Below, one piece after another: positions 34,934-44,547 of a stretch of 64,000 bases of DNA; the stretch's first letter is position 1; each line of letters starts with the position of its first letter. The notes beneath the pieces are model-generated. The model was not told the DNA's origin. It searched no databases and worked only from the letters and a program-made list of their open reading frames with translations. The DNA comes from a candidate division KSB1 bacterium (GTDB lineage: Bacteria > Zhuqueibacterota > Zhuqueibacteria > Zhuqueibacterales > Zhuqueibacteraceae): NCBI GenBank assembly GCA_034506175.1, contig JAPDQB010000025.1, positions 23,947 through 87,946 on the forward strand, given 5' to 3'. Made by a program: the position numbers and the translations under genes.

Positions 34934-35986
34934 ATGTCACTTCATGATGTGCTCGTTTTTATCCCGGTTCTCGGCTTGCTCGTTTTCGTCCATGAACTGG
35001 GGCATTTTCTCGCCGCCAAGTGGGCCGGGGTTCGCGTCGAGCGCTTTTCGCTCGGCTTTCCGCCGCGGATGATCGGCAAAAAAATCGGTGACACCGACTA
35101 CTGCATTTCATGGATTCCGCTCGGCGGCTACGTGAAAATGGCCGGCATGATCGACGAAAGCATGGATGCGAAGATCGACGGTCAGCCGTGGGAGTTCATG
35201 TCGAAACCGGTTTGGAAACGCGCCATCATCATCGCCGCCGGGCCGTTGATGAACGTGGTTCTGACCATCGCGTTTTTTGCAGCGCTGCATTTTCATTACG
35301 GCATTCCGGTGCCGACGAATGAGCCGGTTGTGGATCAAGTCATCATCGGTTCCCCCGCTGAAGGCATCGGCTTGCAGCCGAATGACCGCATTCTTGCGAT
35401 CAACGGTGAAGGCGTTGAAACATGGGAGAAGCTGACCACGCTGATTCATGCGAATCCTGAAAAGCCAATCACCATCGAATGGGAGCGCAACGGCGAAAAG
35501 TTGCAAGCCGTGGTCACGCCGCGACTCGACCCGCAGGATCAGCGCGGTAAAATCGGCATCGGCCCGAAAGTCGAAGTTCGCGCCGCCGGTATTGGGGAAT
35601 CTTTCGTCCTGGCCTTTGTACGGTCGTGGTGGATCACCCGCGAAATCGGCAAATTTATCGGACGGCTTTTTTCCGGCAAAGAATCGGTTCGCGAAGGCCT
35701 GGCCGGGCCCGTGCAAATGATGAAAATGGCCGGCCAGTTTGCGCGCGAAGGCTTCGCGGAGGTCATCAACTTCGTGGCGCTCATCAGCCTGCAGCTCGCC
35801 CTGCTCAATCTTTTTCCGATCCCGGCGCTGGACGGCGGTCATCTCCTGCTTTTGGGCATCGAAAAAATCTTGCGCCGCCCGGTTTCGCTGCGCGCCCGTT
35901 TGGTGGTGCAGCAAATCGGCATGGCCTTGCTGCTGGCCTTGATGGCTTTCATCGTCATTAACGATGTTCAAAAAATCCTTAGATGA
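34934..35986 (+). CDS. rseP: Site-2 intramembrane protease RseP
   Basis: 350 residues. The zinc motif HELGHFLAAKWAGV (HExxH) is in the first membrane helix, followed by the SLGFPPRMIGKK and WIPLGGYVKMAGM signature of the family, a PDZ domain (PAEGIGLQPNDRILAINGEGV), and the LDG motif in PALDGGHLLLLGIE in the last helices. It cleaves membrane-bound anti-sigma factors. One PDZ is seen instead of two. Located directly after the dxr-linked small genes. Confidence 0.95.
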   Translation: MSLHDVLVFIPVLGLLVFVHELGHFLAAKWAGVRVERFSLGFPPRMIGKKIGDTDYCISWIPLGGYVKMAGMIDESMDAKIDGQPWEFMSKPVWKRAIIIAAGPLMNVVLTIAFFAALHFHYGIPVPTNEPVVDQVIIGSPAEGIGLQPNDRILAINGEGVETWEKLTTLIHANPEKPITIEWERNGEKLQAVVTPRLDPQDQRGKIGIGPKVEVRAAGIGESFVLAFVRSWWITREIGKFIGRLFSGKESVREGLAGPVQMMKMAGQFAREGFAEVINFVALISLQLALLNLFPIPALDGGHLLLLGIEKILRRPVSLRARLVVQQIGMALLLALMAFIVINDVQKILR

Positions 35987-36043
35987 TTTTTGAATTTCTG
36001 AAAACTTCGAATCTTCTAAACCAAAACCGGGAAAGGTGCGACC

Positions 36044-37207
36044 ATGCAATTTGCCAAACGGATGGAGCGGTTGGGTACGGAGACGGCGTTCGAGGTGCTC
36101 GGCAGGGCAAAAGCTTTAGAAGCGCAAGGAAGAAAAATCATTCATTTGGAAATTGGCGAGCCGGATTTTGATACGCCGCTTTTTATCCGCGAAGCGGCGA
36201 GGGAGGCCCTGAAAAGAGGCCGCACGCATTATACGCCGGCCGCTGGCATACCCGAGCTGCGCCAGGCCATTTGCGACGAAGTCCAGCGCCGCCGTGGCGT
36301 CACCGTTCGTCCGGAAAACGTCGTCGTCACCCCCGGCGCCAAGCCGATTATTTATTTCCCGCTCACCGCCCTGATCGAAGACGGCGACGAAGTCATTTAT
36401 CCCAATCCCGGTTTTCCGATTTATGAATCCGTGATCGAATTCGTCGGCGGCAAGGCCGTGCCGCTGCATTTAAAAGAAGAAAACGAGTTTCGTGTCGATC
36501 TCAATGAATTGGAATCCTTGCTCACGCCGCGCACGCGGATGATCATCATCAACTCGCCGCAAAATCCAACCGGCGGCATCCTCACCCGCGACGATGTCCG
36601 CGCCATCGCCGCCATTGCCCGTTCAAAAAACCTCCTGATTCTCGCCGACGAAGTTTACAAAAATATTGTTTACGAGCACGAGCACGCCAGCATTCTTTCG
36701 GAGCCGGGCATGCTGGAGCGAACGATTCTGCTCGACGGCTTTTCCAAAACTTACGCGATGACCGGCTGGCGGCTCGGTTTTGGCGTGATGCCGGCGGCCC
36801 TGGCCCAAAAAGTCGAGCAGCTCATGATTAACAGCAACAGTTGCACCACGACGTTCGTGCAAGACGCCGGCGTCGCCGCTTTGCGCGGCCCGCACGACGA
36901 AGTCGATGCCTTCGTGCGTGAATTCAAAAAACGGCGCGACCTCATGGTCGACGGCCTGAATCAAATCAAAGGCGTGCGGTGTTTGAAGCCCGGCGGTGCG
37001 TTTTATTGTTTCCCCAACATCAGCCGCTTGCCGATGAGCAGCAAGCAGCTCGCTGATCTTCTGCTCAACGAAGCCGGCGTCGCCGTGCTTTCCGGAACCG
37101 CCTTCGGCAAATTCGGCGAAGGCTATTTGCGCCTGAGCTACGCCAATTCGCTTGAGAACATTCAGGAAGCTTTGCGGAAGATGAAGCAGGTGATTGAAGC
37201 GCTGTAA
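36044..37207 (+). CDS. Class I/II PLP aminotransferase (AspC/YbdL-like)
   Basis: 387 residues. PLP-binding motifs are VIEIGEPDFDTP-like, VVVTPGAKPIIY, the SPQNPTGGILT segment and the lysine in [21 protein letters not shown], with a C-terminal FCFPNIS-type and RLSYAN ending. It resembles aspartate/aromatic or glutamine-type aminotransferases. A second homologue ends the lysine block at 48 kb. Substrate not assigned. Confidence 0.9.
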   Translation: MQFAKRMERLGTETAFEVLGRAKALEAQGRKIIHLEIGEPDFDTPLFIREAAREALKRGRTHYTPAAGIPELRQAICDEVQRRRGVTVRPENVVVTPGAKPIIYFPLTALIEDGDEVIYPNPGFPIYESVIEFVGGKAVPLHLKEENEFRVDLNELESLLTPRTRMIIINSPQNPTGGILTRDDVRAIAAIARSKNLLILADEVYKNIVYEHEHASILSEPGMLERTILLDGFSKTYAMTGWRLGFGVMPAALAQKVEQLMINSNSCTTTFVQDAGVAALRGPHDEVDAFVREFKKRRDLMVDGLNQIKGVRCLKPGGAFYCFPNISRLPMSSKQLADLLLNEAGVAVLSGTAFGKFGEGYLRLSYANSLENIQEALRKMKQVIEAL

Positions 37208-37554
37208 TATTTCATCCAAGATCTATTTTTAGCATTTTGTCTCATTTTTTGTAATTCGAAGTGAATTTCATTTTTGATGACCTAAGCTTTTGATCAATAC
37301 TTCTTGCTGCCGAAGTTTTCATACGACTCGGTGGAGCGGTTTATTTGTGGGTGTTTTTTGTCAAGCATCCCCGGAAATTGCGAAATAGAACCAGGGGGCA
37401 TGCTGCTCATGATTATTTTGATGCCGAATTCGAGACATTAAAGAAACGTGTCGCCGCTCTTGAAGCCCAACTGAAGCAAATGCAAGCCGGCCCGGCATGA
37501 AGCTGGGAACGATCTCATTGCGTTACAACAACAAGACGAAAAAAAAATTAAAGC
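37208..37554. other. Intergenic region with short coding remnant
   Basis: About 350 bases between two genes. It holds a possible gene fragment at 37399-37500: frame DYFDAEFETLKKRVAALEAQLKQ ending in PGPA-type tail and TGA, a coiled-coil end without a start. Nothing else is recognised and no riboswitch structure for the downstream gcvT is evident. Confidence 0.4.
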
Positions 37555-38667
37555 ATGGCTCACGACACAGCAAAACCCGCAAGCATTAAAAAAACGTCTC
37601 TGTATAACATTCACGCCTCGCTTGGTGCGAAGCTTGTCGAGTTCGCCGGATTTTGGATGCCGGTGCAGTATCGCGGCATCATTGAAGAGCATCGCAAAGT
37701 TCGCAGCAGCGTCGGGGTCTTCGACGTTTCGCACATGGGTGAGTTTGAATTTCATGGCAAGGCTGCCGGGGAATTTTTGCAGCGCCTGACGATCAACGAC
37801 GTCTCGAAGCTCGCCGCCTATCAAGCGCAATACTCGGCGCTTTGTTATCCCGACGGCGGCATTGTCGATGACGTCATCGTTTACCGCTGGCCCGATCATT
37901 ACCTGATGGTGGTGAATGCTGCAAACATTGAGAAAGATTTCGCCTGGCTTGCACAACATGCGACTTCGGACCTCGGACTCATCGACCGGAGTGACGAATA
38001 CAGCTTGCTTGCGGTTCAAGGCCGAAATGCGCAAGCGACGCTGCAGAAAATAACGAAACTCAATCTTGCCGAGATTAAATATTACTGGTTTGCCTTCGGA
38101 GAAATCGCCGGCGTACCGGCCTTCATTTCGCGCACCGGCTACACCGGCGAGGATGGTTTTGAAGTTGGCTTGGCGCCAGAGCATTCTGAAAAAGTTTGGG
38201 GCGCGATTTTTGAAGCCGGCCAGGAGTTTGGCATCGAGCCGATCGGGCTCGGCGCGCGCGATACGCTGCGCTTGGAAATGAAATATTGCCTCTACGGCAA
38301 CGACATCGATCAAACCACTAACCCGCTCGAGGCCGGACTCGGCTGGATCACGAAATTGGATAAGGGCGATTTCATTGGCCGCGAGGCAATGGCCAAAATG
38401 AAAGCCGCCGGCATTCCGCGCCGGCTGGTGGGATTTGAGATGGAAGGCAAAAGCATCGCGCGTCACAATTATCCGATTTTAAAAGATGGCGCGCCAATTG
38501 GCCGCGTGACCAGCGGCACGTTTTCACCGAGTTTGGAAAAATCAATCGGAATGGGTTATGTTGCCAGTGAACATGCCGCCGCCGGCACGGAGCTGATGAT
38601 TGATATTCGCGGGCGCGCCGCCAAGGCGAAAATCGTCAAGACGCCGTTTTATCAGCGGACGTATTGA
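37555..38667 (+). CDS. gcvT: Glycine cleavage system aminomethyltransferase (T protein)
   Basis: 370 residues, usual length. MPVQYRGIIEEHRKVRSSVGVFDVSHMGE is the folate-binding start, followed by LTINDVSKL, LQGRNAQ-like, RTGYTGEDGFEV, ARDTLRLEMKYCLYGNDI and late GRVTSGTFSPSL. It transfers methylene to tetrahydrofolate from the aminomethyl-lipoyl GcvH. gcvP and gcvH are not in the window, though a lipM-like gene lies upstream. Confidence 0.95.
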   Translation: MAHDTAKPASIKKTSLYNIHASLGAKLVEFAGFWMPVQYRGIIEEHRKVRSSVGVFDVSHMGEFEFHGKAAGEFLQRLTINDVSKLAAYQAQYSALCYPDGGIVDDVIVYRWPDHYLMVVNAANIEKDFAWLAQHATSDLGLIDRSDEYSLLAVQGRNAQATLQKITKLNLAEIKYYWFAFGEIAGVPAFISRTGYTGEDGFEVGLAPEHSEKVWGAIFEAGQEFGIEPIGLGARDTLRLEMKYCLYGNDIDQTTNPLEAGLGWITKLDKGDFIGREAMAKMKAAGIPRRLVGFEMEGKSIARHNYPILKDGAPIGRVTSGTFSPSLEKSIGMGYVASEHAAAGTELMIDIRGRAAKAKIVKTPFYQRTY

Positions 38668-38679
38668 AAAAATGCAAGC

Positions 38680-39618
38680 ATGTTCATGAAAAAAACGTTG
38701 TGGCTTCTCGGCGTTTTATTTTTTCCCGCCGCCGCCGGCGCGCAGGTAAAAATTGATTCCGTGCAATTGTTGCATGACGTGAAAGCGTTGTCGGCCGATT
38801 CGATGCAAGGGCGAAAAAGCTGCACCGCCGGCAGCCAAAAAGCCCGGCAGTATATTCTCGCCGCGTTCAAGAAAAATCGCCTGCAAGCTTTCGATGGGGA
38901 CTTTCGGCAATTCTTTTCTTATTCTCATCGCGGCGAGCGCTGTGACACCGCGGCAAATTTAATCGGATATTTCCCCGGCGCCTCGCCGGATGCCATCGTG
39001 CTTTCCGCGCATTATGATCATTTGGGCATTCACAACGGAAAAATTTTCCCCGGCGCCGATGACAACGCCTCCGGCGTCGCCGCGCTGCTCGCGGTGATGG
39101 CGTATTTCAGCCGCAACCGCCCGCGACACACGCTGGTATTCGCCGCCTTCGACGCCGAAGAGTCGGGTTTGCACGGCGCCAAGGCTTTCGTCAATAACCT
39201 GCCGCTTGACAAAAAAAACGTTGTTTTAAATGTCAATCTCGACATGGTGAGCCGGAACGATAAAAACGAGCTTTACGCCGCCGGCTGCCGGCATTACCCT
39301 TTTTTAAAACCGTATTTGGAAAAAACTGCCAAAACCAGCGCGGTGAAATTGCTTTTCGGCCACGACAGCGGAAACTCGAGCGACAATTGGACCGACGCTT
39401 CCGACCATGCGCCATTTCATCGAGCCGGCATTCCCTTCATTTATTTTGGCGTCGAAGATCATCAAGATTATCACCAACCCACCGACGTTTTTGCCCGCAT
39501 TCAGCCGAAATTTTTTGTCAATGCGGTTTCGACAATTGTCGAGGCCGTCATCGCGTTTGACACCAATCTCGAAGAAATTAAATCAAAAATGCCAAACCGG
39601 CCGGCCAGCGGAAATTGA
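38680..39618 (+). CDS. M28 family zinc peptidase, exported
   Basis: 312 residues, with a signal peptide (KKTLWLLGVLFFPAAAGA). All five co-catalytic zinc ligands can be placed: VLSAHYDHLG (His), GADDNASGVAALL (Asp), DAEESGLHG (Glu-Glu), NLDMVSR (Asp), and SDHAPFHRAGIPF (His). It should act as an aminopeptidase or peptidase on periplasmic peptides. An alternative start six bases downstream is also possible. Downstream is lysC. Confidence 0.9.
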   Translation: MFMKKTLWLLGVLFFPAAAGAQVKIDSVQLLHDVKALSADSMQGRKSCTAGSQKARQYILAAFKKNRLQAFDGDFRQFFSYSHRGERCDTAANLIGYFPGASPDAIVLSAHYDHLGIHNGKIFPGADDNASGVAALLAVMAYFSRNRPRHTLVFAAFDAEESGLHGAKAFVNNLPLDKKNVVLNVNLDMVSRNDKNELYAAGCRHYPFLKPYLEKTAKTSAVKLLFGHDSGNSSDNWTDASDHAPFHRAGIPFIYFGVEDHQDYHQPTDVFARIQPKFFVNAVSTIVEAVIAFDTNLEEIKSKMPNRPASGN

Positions 39619-39663
39619 GAAAGCATTTTATCAATGACAGCAGCAAACTCCGGGAAGATCAAG

Positions 39664-41070
39664 ATGATCGTCATGAAATTCGGCGGCACCTCGGTTCAGG
39701 ATGCCGCCGCGATGCGCAACGTCGCTGATATCGTCATGCGCGAGCGCGAGAGGACTCCGCTCGTCGTGGTTTCCGCCTGTGCTGGCGTCACCAACGCCCT
39801 GCTCGGCATGGCCAGAAAAAGCGTCGACGGCAAAGCTGACGAAGCCGCCGGCGACATTGCTGGCTTGCAGGATCGGCACACCAGTATCGCCGAAACACTT
39901 TTTCCCCAAACAAAATCCCGCCACAGCGATGACGTCCGGTCTTTAGTGAAAAATAAAATCGCCCGTGATTGCCGTGAGCTGAAAAAACTCGTGCAAAGCC
40001 TCGCGATCTTGAAAGAACTGACGCCGCGAACGCTCGACCAATTTACCGCCTTTGGGGAGCAATGGTCTTCGCTGCTGCTCAGCCATGAGCTGCTGCAGCG
40101 CGGCGCCGCGGTGAGCTTGGTCGACGCCCGCAAGGTTTTGGTGACCGGCAATGAATTTACGCGCGCGACGCCTTTGTTCGATCTCACCGCTGCCAACGCC
40201 AAAAAAATTTTCCAGCCGCTGTTGCGCCAGGGAAGGATCGTCGTCACCCAAGGCTTTATCGGCGCCACGCAAAGCGGCATCACCACGACGATCGGGCGCG
40301 GCGGTTCGGATTATTCTGCCGCCATCTTCGGCGCTGCGCTCGATGCCGAAGAAATTCAAATCTGGACGGACGTCGACGGCGTGCTCAGCGCCGACCCTTC
40401 CATTCTTCCGGAGGCGCGGCGGATCAAGCTGATGACCTTCAACGAAGCCGCGGAGCTGGCGTACTTCGGCGCGAAGGTCTTGCACCCCAGCACGATTTTG
40501 CCTGCAATCCGCAAAAACATTCCCGTGCGCGTCTTGAATTCCAAACGGCCGGAAGGCAACGGCACGCTCATCACCAACGCGAAGACGCCAGCGCCGTGCA
40601 TTGTCAAATCGATTGCCTACAAGGAGCATATCACCATTATCACGGTGCAAAGCACCCGCATGTTGATGGCGCACGGTTTTCTCGCGCGCTTGTTCGAGGT
40701 GTTCGCCAAGCACCAGAAGAGCATCGACGTCATCGCGACCTCGGAGGTCGGGGTTTCGCTGACCATCGACAACGCGGAGCATCTCGATTCGGTCCTGGCA
40801 GAACTGCGGCAGTTTGCGGAGGTGCGCGTCGAGCCGCAGCGCGCGGTGTTTTGCGTCGTCGGTGAAAACATCAAATCGACGCGAGGCATTGCCAGCCGCG
40901 TCTTTGCCGCGCTGGATCGCGCCGGCGTCAACGTCGAGCTGATCTCATTCGGCGGCTCGGAGGTCAATCTGACTTTTGTGATCAGCGAAGCGCAAATCGC
41001 GACGGCAGTCAAATGCCTGCACGACGAATTCTTTTTCAATGTAACCGAATGGCATGAAATCTTTGAATAA
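39664..41070 (+). CDS. lysC: Aspartate kinase (first copy)
   Basis: 468 residues from ATG 39664, where MIVMKFGGTSVQDA starts as in other aspartokinases; the in-frame ATG 39634 is an alternative. The kinase core has the GGTS loop, GFIGATQSGITTTIGRGGSDYSA and EIQIWTDVDGVLSADP, followed by ACT domains (KSIAYKEHITIITVQSTRM and later VFCVVGENIKSTRG). It phosphorylates aspartate, the first step to lysine, threonine and methionine. This is one of two copies in the block; feedback properties may differ. Confidence 0.95.
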   Translation: MIVMKFGGTSVQDAAAMRNVADIVMRERERTPLVVVSACAGVTNALLGMARKSVDGKADEAAGDIAGLQDRHTSIAETLFPQTKSRHSDDVRSLVKNKIARDCRELKKLVQSLAILKELTPRTLDQFTAFGEQWSSLLLSHELLQRGAAVSLVDARKVLVTGNEFTRATPLFDLTAANAKKIFQPLLRQGRIVVTQGFIGATQSGITTTIGRGGSDYSAAIFGAALDAEEIQIWTDVDGVLSADPSILPEARRIKLMTFNEAAELAYFGAKVLHPSTILPAIRKNIPVRVLNSKRPEGNGTLITNAKTPAPCIVKSIAYKEHITIITVQSTRMLMAHGFLARLFEVFAKHQKSIDVIATSEVGVSLTIDNAEHLDSVLAELRQFAEVRVEPQRAVFCVVGENIKSTRGIASRVFAALDRAGVNVELISFGGSEVNLTFVISEAQIATAVKCLHDEFFFNVTEWHEIFE

Positions 41071-41085
41071 ACCGAGGAGACAATC

Positions 41086-41919
41086 ATGAGCCAAAAAAAT
41101 TATGGATTGCTTGATGGAAAAAAGGGGATTGTTTTTGGGCCGCTGGACGACAAGAGCATCGGCTGGCACATTGCGTTGGCCGCGCATCGCGAAGGCGCCA
41201 AGCTGGCGATCTCAAATGTCAAAGTGGCTTTTCGCCTGGGAACGGTCGAGGAGCTGGCCAAGCTGTGCGGCGACGCGCCTTTAATCGCCTGCGACGCCAG
41301 CTCGAGTGAAGAGCTGGAAACGGCGTTCACTGAGCTAAAGGAGAAGCTTGGGCCGGTCGATTTTATCGTGCACTCCATTGGCATGTCGCCCAACATCCGC
41401 AAGAAGCGGCCTTACGATGATTTAAATTACGAGTGGTATCACAAAACGCTGGACGTTTCAGCGATGTCGCTGCACCGGATCATTTCCCAGGCGCTCAAAG
41501 CCGAGGCCATCAACGACGGCGGCAGCATCGTGGCGCTGAGTTATATCGGCGCGCAGCGGACTTTTTCCAGTTATTCGGACATGGGCGATGCGAAAGCGCT
41601 GCTCGAAAGCATTGCCCGCAGCTTCGGGTCGCGGCTTGGCAAGCGCGGCATTCGCGTGAATACCGTGTCACAGAGTCCGACGAAAACCACCGCCGGCAGC
41701 GGCATCGAGGGTTTCGACGTGCTGTATGACTTCGCGGAAAAGGTTTCGCCGTTGGGCAACGCTACTGCCGAAGACTGCGCCGATTACGTGGTGACCCTGC
41801 TCTCAGACTTGACGCGCAAGGTCACCATGCAAAATCTTTTCCACGACGGCGGCTTCAGCTCGATGGGCATCAGCGATGCTCTCATCGAAGCGTTTTATGG
41901 AAAGAAAGAGCACTCATGA
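41086..41919 (+). CDS. fabI: Enoyl-ACP reductase (NADH), Bacteroidetes-type
   Basis: 277 residues. It has the NAD motif (GIVFGPLDDKSIGWHIAL) and the catalytic Tyr/Lys pattern YSDMGDAK preceded by SYIGAQ. IVHSIGMSPNIRKKRPY and TISQSP-like segments match the FabI subgroup of Bacteroidetes. It carries out the last reduction of the fatty-acid cycle. Its position between lysC and asd is unusual; the stop overlaps the asd start (ATGA), so it is embedded in the amino-acid operon rather than adjacent to fab genes. Confidence 0.92.
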   Translation: MSQKNYGLLDGKKGIVFGPLDDKSIGWHIALAAHREGAKLAISNVKVAFRLGTVEELAKLCGDAPLIACDASSSEELETAFTELKEKLGPVDFIVHSIGMSPNIRKKRPYDDLNYEWYHKTLDVSAMSLHRIISQALKAEAINDGGSIVALSYIGAQRTFSSYSDMGDAKALLESIARSFGSRLGKRGIRVNTVSQSPTKTTAGSGIEGFDVLYDFAEKVSPLGNATAEDCADYVVTLLSDLTRKVTMQNLFHDGGFSSMGISDALIEAFYGKKEHS

Positions 41920-42965
41920 GAGAAAAAATCAAAGTCGGCGTGCTCGGCGCCACCGGCGCGGTGGGGCAAAAATTCGTGCAGTTGCTGGCAACTCATCCCT
42001 GGTTTGAATTGGCGGCAGTCGCCGCTTCCGAGCGTTCAGTTGGCAAAACGTATGGCGAAGCGGCGCGGTGGTTTCAAAACACGCCGCTGCCGGAACGAAT
42101 TCGCCATCTCATCGTGAAGCCCTGCCGCCCGGGGCTTGATTGCCAGATTGTTTTTTCCGGCCTCGATGCTTCCGTGGCAGGCGAAGTCGAAACCGAATTT
42201 GCCGACGCCGGATACGCCGTCTTCAGCAACGCGCGCAATCATCGCCTCGATGACGACGTGCCGCTGGTCATTCCGGAGCTGAATGCCGATCATCTGCAGT
42301 TGATTGCATGGCAGCAAAAAAAACGCGGCGGTTCCGGCTTCATGGTGACGAATTCCAATTGTTCCACCATGTTTCTGGCGATGGCGCTCGGGCCGCTGCA
42401 TCAAGCCTTCGGCGTGGAAAAAGTTTTTGTGGCGACGATGCAGGCGATTTCCGGCGCCGGCTATCCGGGCGTCGCCGCGCTGGATATTCTCGGCAACGTG
42501 ATTCCGTTTATCAACGGCGAAGAGGAAAAAATCGAAATCGAAACGCGAAAAATTCTCGGCGCGTTGGCGGGCACTCGCGTGCAATTGGCAGACTTCGTCA
42601 TCAGCGCGCAGACCAACCGCGTGCCGGTGGAGGATGGCCACACCGAATGCGTTGCCGTCAAATTCAAAAAGCCAGCTTCCGTCGAAGCCATTAAAGAACG
42701 CCTGCAAAATTTTCGCGGCTTGCCGCAAGAGCTCAATTTGCCCTCGGCGCCGCCGCAGCCAATTATCGTGATGGAAGAGCCGGACCGGCCGCAACCCCGG
42801 CGCGACGCCATGGCTGCCAATGGCATGGCCACGCTCGTGGGCCGCATTCGTCCCTGCCCGCTATTGGATTTTCGTTTTGTGATTTTGGGCCACAACACCA
42901 TTCGCGGCGCCGCCGGCGCCTCGATTTTGAACGCGGAACTGTTGGTGGCGCAGGGGAAAATTTAA
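41916..42965 (+). CDS. asd: Aspartate-semialdehyde dehydrogenase
   Basis: 349 residues, the archaeal/yeast-like type of Asd. NADP site VGVLGATGAVGQKFVQLL, catalytic Cys in MVTNSNCSTMFLAMAL, and QTNRVPVEDGHTECV late. It makes aspartate semialdehyde from aspartyl phosphate. Translationally coupled to fabI by overlap and followed by a double-hairpin repeat before the second lysC. Confidence 0.95.
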   Translation: MREKIKVGVLGATGAVGQKFVQLLATHPWFELAAVAASERSVGKTYGEAARWFQNTPLPERIRHLIVKPCRPGLDCQIVFSGLDASVAGEVETEFADAGYAVFSNARNHRLDDDVPLVIPELNADHLQLIAWQQKKRGGSGFMVTNSNCSTMFLAMALGPLHQAFGVEKVFVATMQAISGAGYPGVAALDILGNVIPFINGEEEKIEIETRKILGALAGTRVQLADFVISAQTNRVPVEDGHTECVAVKFKKPASVEAIKERLQNFRGLPQELNLPSAPPQPIIVMEEPDRPQPRRDAMAANGMATLVGRIRPCPLLDFRFVILGHNTIRGAAGASILNAELLVAQGKI

Positions 42966-42967
42966 AT

Positions 42968-43040
42968 GTTCGTCGTGGCGCCTTCAGGCGCTTATCTTAA
43001 CCTCCTAAAAATTAGCCCCCAAAGGGGACGACTCCAAACG
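42968..43040. repeat. Dispersed double mini-hairpin element, copy A
   Basis: Starts GTTCGTCGTGGCGCCTTCAG (first mini-hairpin GCGCCTtcAGGCGC), then a linker, then CCCCaaaGGGG followed by ACGACTCCAAACG. The same beginning and end occur in copies B (44419) and C (54889). It lies between asd and the second lysC and may influence mRNA stability. Confidence 0.65.
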
Positions 43041-43042
43041 CC

Positions 43043-44416
43043 ATGATCGTCATGAAATTCGGCGGCACTTCCGTTCAAGATGCGCCGTCGATTGAACGAG
43101 TGACGGAAATTGTCCGCCGCCGTCTCGATTTGCAACCCGCCGTGGTGGTCTCGGCCATGGGCAAAACCACGCGCAATCTGCTCACCGCTGCCGGTTTTTC
43201 CGCCGCCGGCCAAAGCGGTGAGGCGCTCGCCAAGCTGGAGGAGATTCGCCGCTATCATTTCGCGCTGGCGCAGGCGGTGATACCGGATTGGGAGCGCAGC
43301 GAGGCGTTCGGCAAGCTCTCCGGCTATTTCGACGAGCTGCACAAGCTCTTTGCCGGCCTCGCGATTCTGCGCGAGCTGACTTTGCGCAGCCAGGACAAAA
43401 TTCTTTCTTACGGCGAATTAATATCGACGGCGATCGTGGCGAACGCTTTTCAGGCGCGCGGCCTCGACGCCGTGCTGCTCGATGCCCGCGACTTTATCAT
43501 CACCGACGAAAGATTCACCCGCGCGCAGCCGATTGAAACTATTGCCTGCCAAAAAATCAACGAACACGTACTTCCGGTGATTGCCTCCGGCCGCGTGCCG
43601 ATCATTCAAGGCTACATCGGCGCCACACGCGACGGCGCCACCACAACCTTGGGCTTCGAAGGCTCGGATTACACGGCGGCGCTGGTTGGCGCGGCGCTGG
43701 AAGTGAGTGACATCCAGATTTGGAAAGACGTTTCCGGCTTGATGACCGCCGATCCCGCCATTTTCGCCGGCGCGCGCACCGTCAAAACCGTCTCGTTTGC
43801 CGAAGCCGCGGAGCTGACGTTTTTCGGCGCGAAGGTTTTGCACCCCAGCGCGATCCAGCCGGCCCGTCAAAAAGCGATTCCGGTGCATATTTACAACTCG
43901 AAGAAGCCTGAAGCCACTGGCACCGTGATTACAACTTCTGTGACGTCCGGGGCCAATCTCATCAAATCCATTGCCTACAAGCGACCGGTGTGCATCCTGA
44001 ACGTTCTGTCCAATCGCTTGTTCTCACCGTACGATTTTCTCAAAGCTGTATTTGACATTCTCGACCGCGAGCGGCTTACGCCGTACATCATGGCCACCTC
44101 TGAAGCGAGCGTGGCGCTGGCGCTGAGCGCTTCGGAGAAATTGGAGTTTTTGGTTGAAGATCTCAGTCATTTCGGCGAAGTCGCCGTCATCAACCAAAAG
44201 GCCACCATCTCCCTCGTCGGCGAGAATCTTCGCCATACCCGCGACGTTGCCGCCGCCGTTTTTCAGCATCTCAATGGCGTTGAGATTTGCATGATCGCGC
44301 AGGGCGCGTCGCCGATTAATTTCACGTTTGTGGTGGATGAAAGCGCCGTGCCGGAGGTGACGGCAAGATTGCACAACGTTTTCTTTCAAAAGTTAGACGC
44401 AAATATTTTTGATTGA
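43043..44416 (+). CDS. lysC: Aspartate kinase (second copy)
   Basis: 457 residues. Same family as the first copy: MIVMKFGGTSVQDAPSI, YIGATRDGATTTLGFEGSDYTA, SDIQIWKDVSGLMTADP and two ACT-type segments (KSIAYKRPVCILNVLSNRL; ATISLVGENLRHT). The SVQDAP start is close to that of the first copy, but the middle differs. Two aspartate kinases in one block may respond to different end products. Flanked on both sides by copies A and B of the mini-hairpin repeat. Confidence 0.95.
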   Translation: MIVMKFGGTSVQDAPSIERVTEIVRRRLDLQPAVVVSAMGKTTRNLLTAAGFSAAGQSGEALAKLEEIRRYHFALAQAVIPDWERSEAFGKLSGYFDELHKLFAGLAILRELTLRSQDKILSYGELISTAIVANAFQARGLDAVLLDARDFIITDERFTRAQPIETIACQKINEHVLPVIASGRVPIIQGYIGATRDGATTTLGFEGSDYTAALVGAALEVSDIQIWKDVSGLMTADPAIFAGARTVKTVSFAEAAELTFFGAKVLHPSAIQPARQKAIPVHIYNSKKPEATGTVITTSVTSGANLIKSIAYKRPVCILNVLSNRLFSPYDFLKAVFDILDRERLTPYIMATSEASVALALSASEKLEFLVEDLSHFGEVAVINQKATISLVGENLRHTRDVAAAVFQHLNGVEICMIAQGASPINFTFVVDESAVPEVTARLHNVFFQKLDANIFD

Positions 44417-44418
44417 TC

Positions 44419-44535
44419 GTTCGTCGTAGAGCCTTTAGGCGCCACACTTGGAAATTTTAGATTATTTTTAACAAATAATGCATTTTTGCGCACAGTCACA
44501 AGTTTTGTCCCTGAAGGGACTACTACAAACATTTT
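44419..44535. repeat. Dispersed double mini-hairpin element, copy B
   Basis: Starts GTTCGTCGTAGAGCCTTTAG directly after the lysC stop, then an AT-rich linker, then GTCCCtgaaGGGAC and ACTACAAAC. Hairpins GCCTttAGGC and GTCCCtgaaGGGAC are both present. The linker is about 40 bases longer than in copies A and C. Confidence 0.65.
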
Positions 44536-44547
44536 TAAAACGGAAAA

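Noticed and set aside
37208..37554. Glycine riboswitch before gcvT
   Set aside because: I could not find the conserved core motifs or paired aptamer structure.
39619..39663. Lysine riboswitch before lysC
   Set aside because: The gap is far too short and has no such structure.
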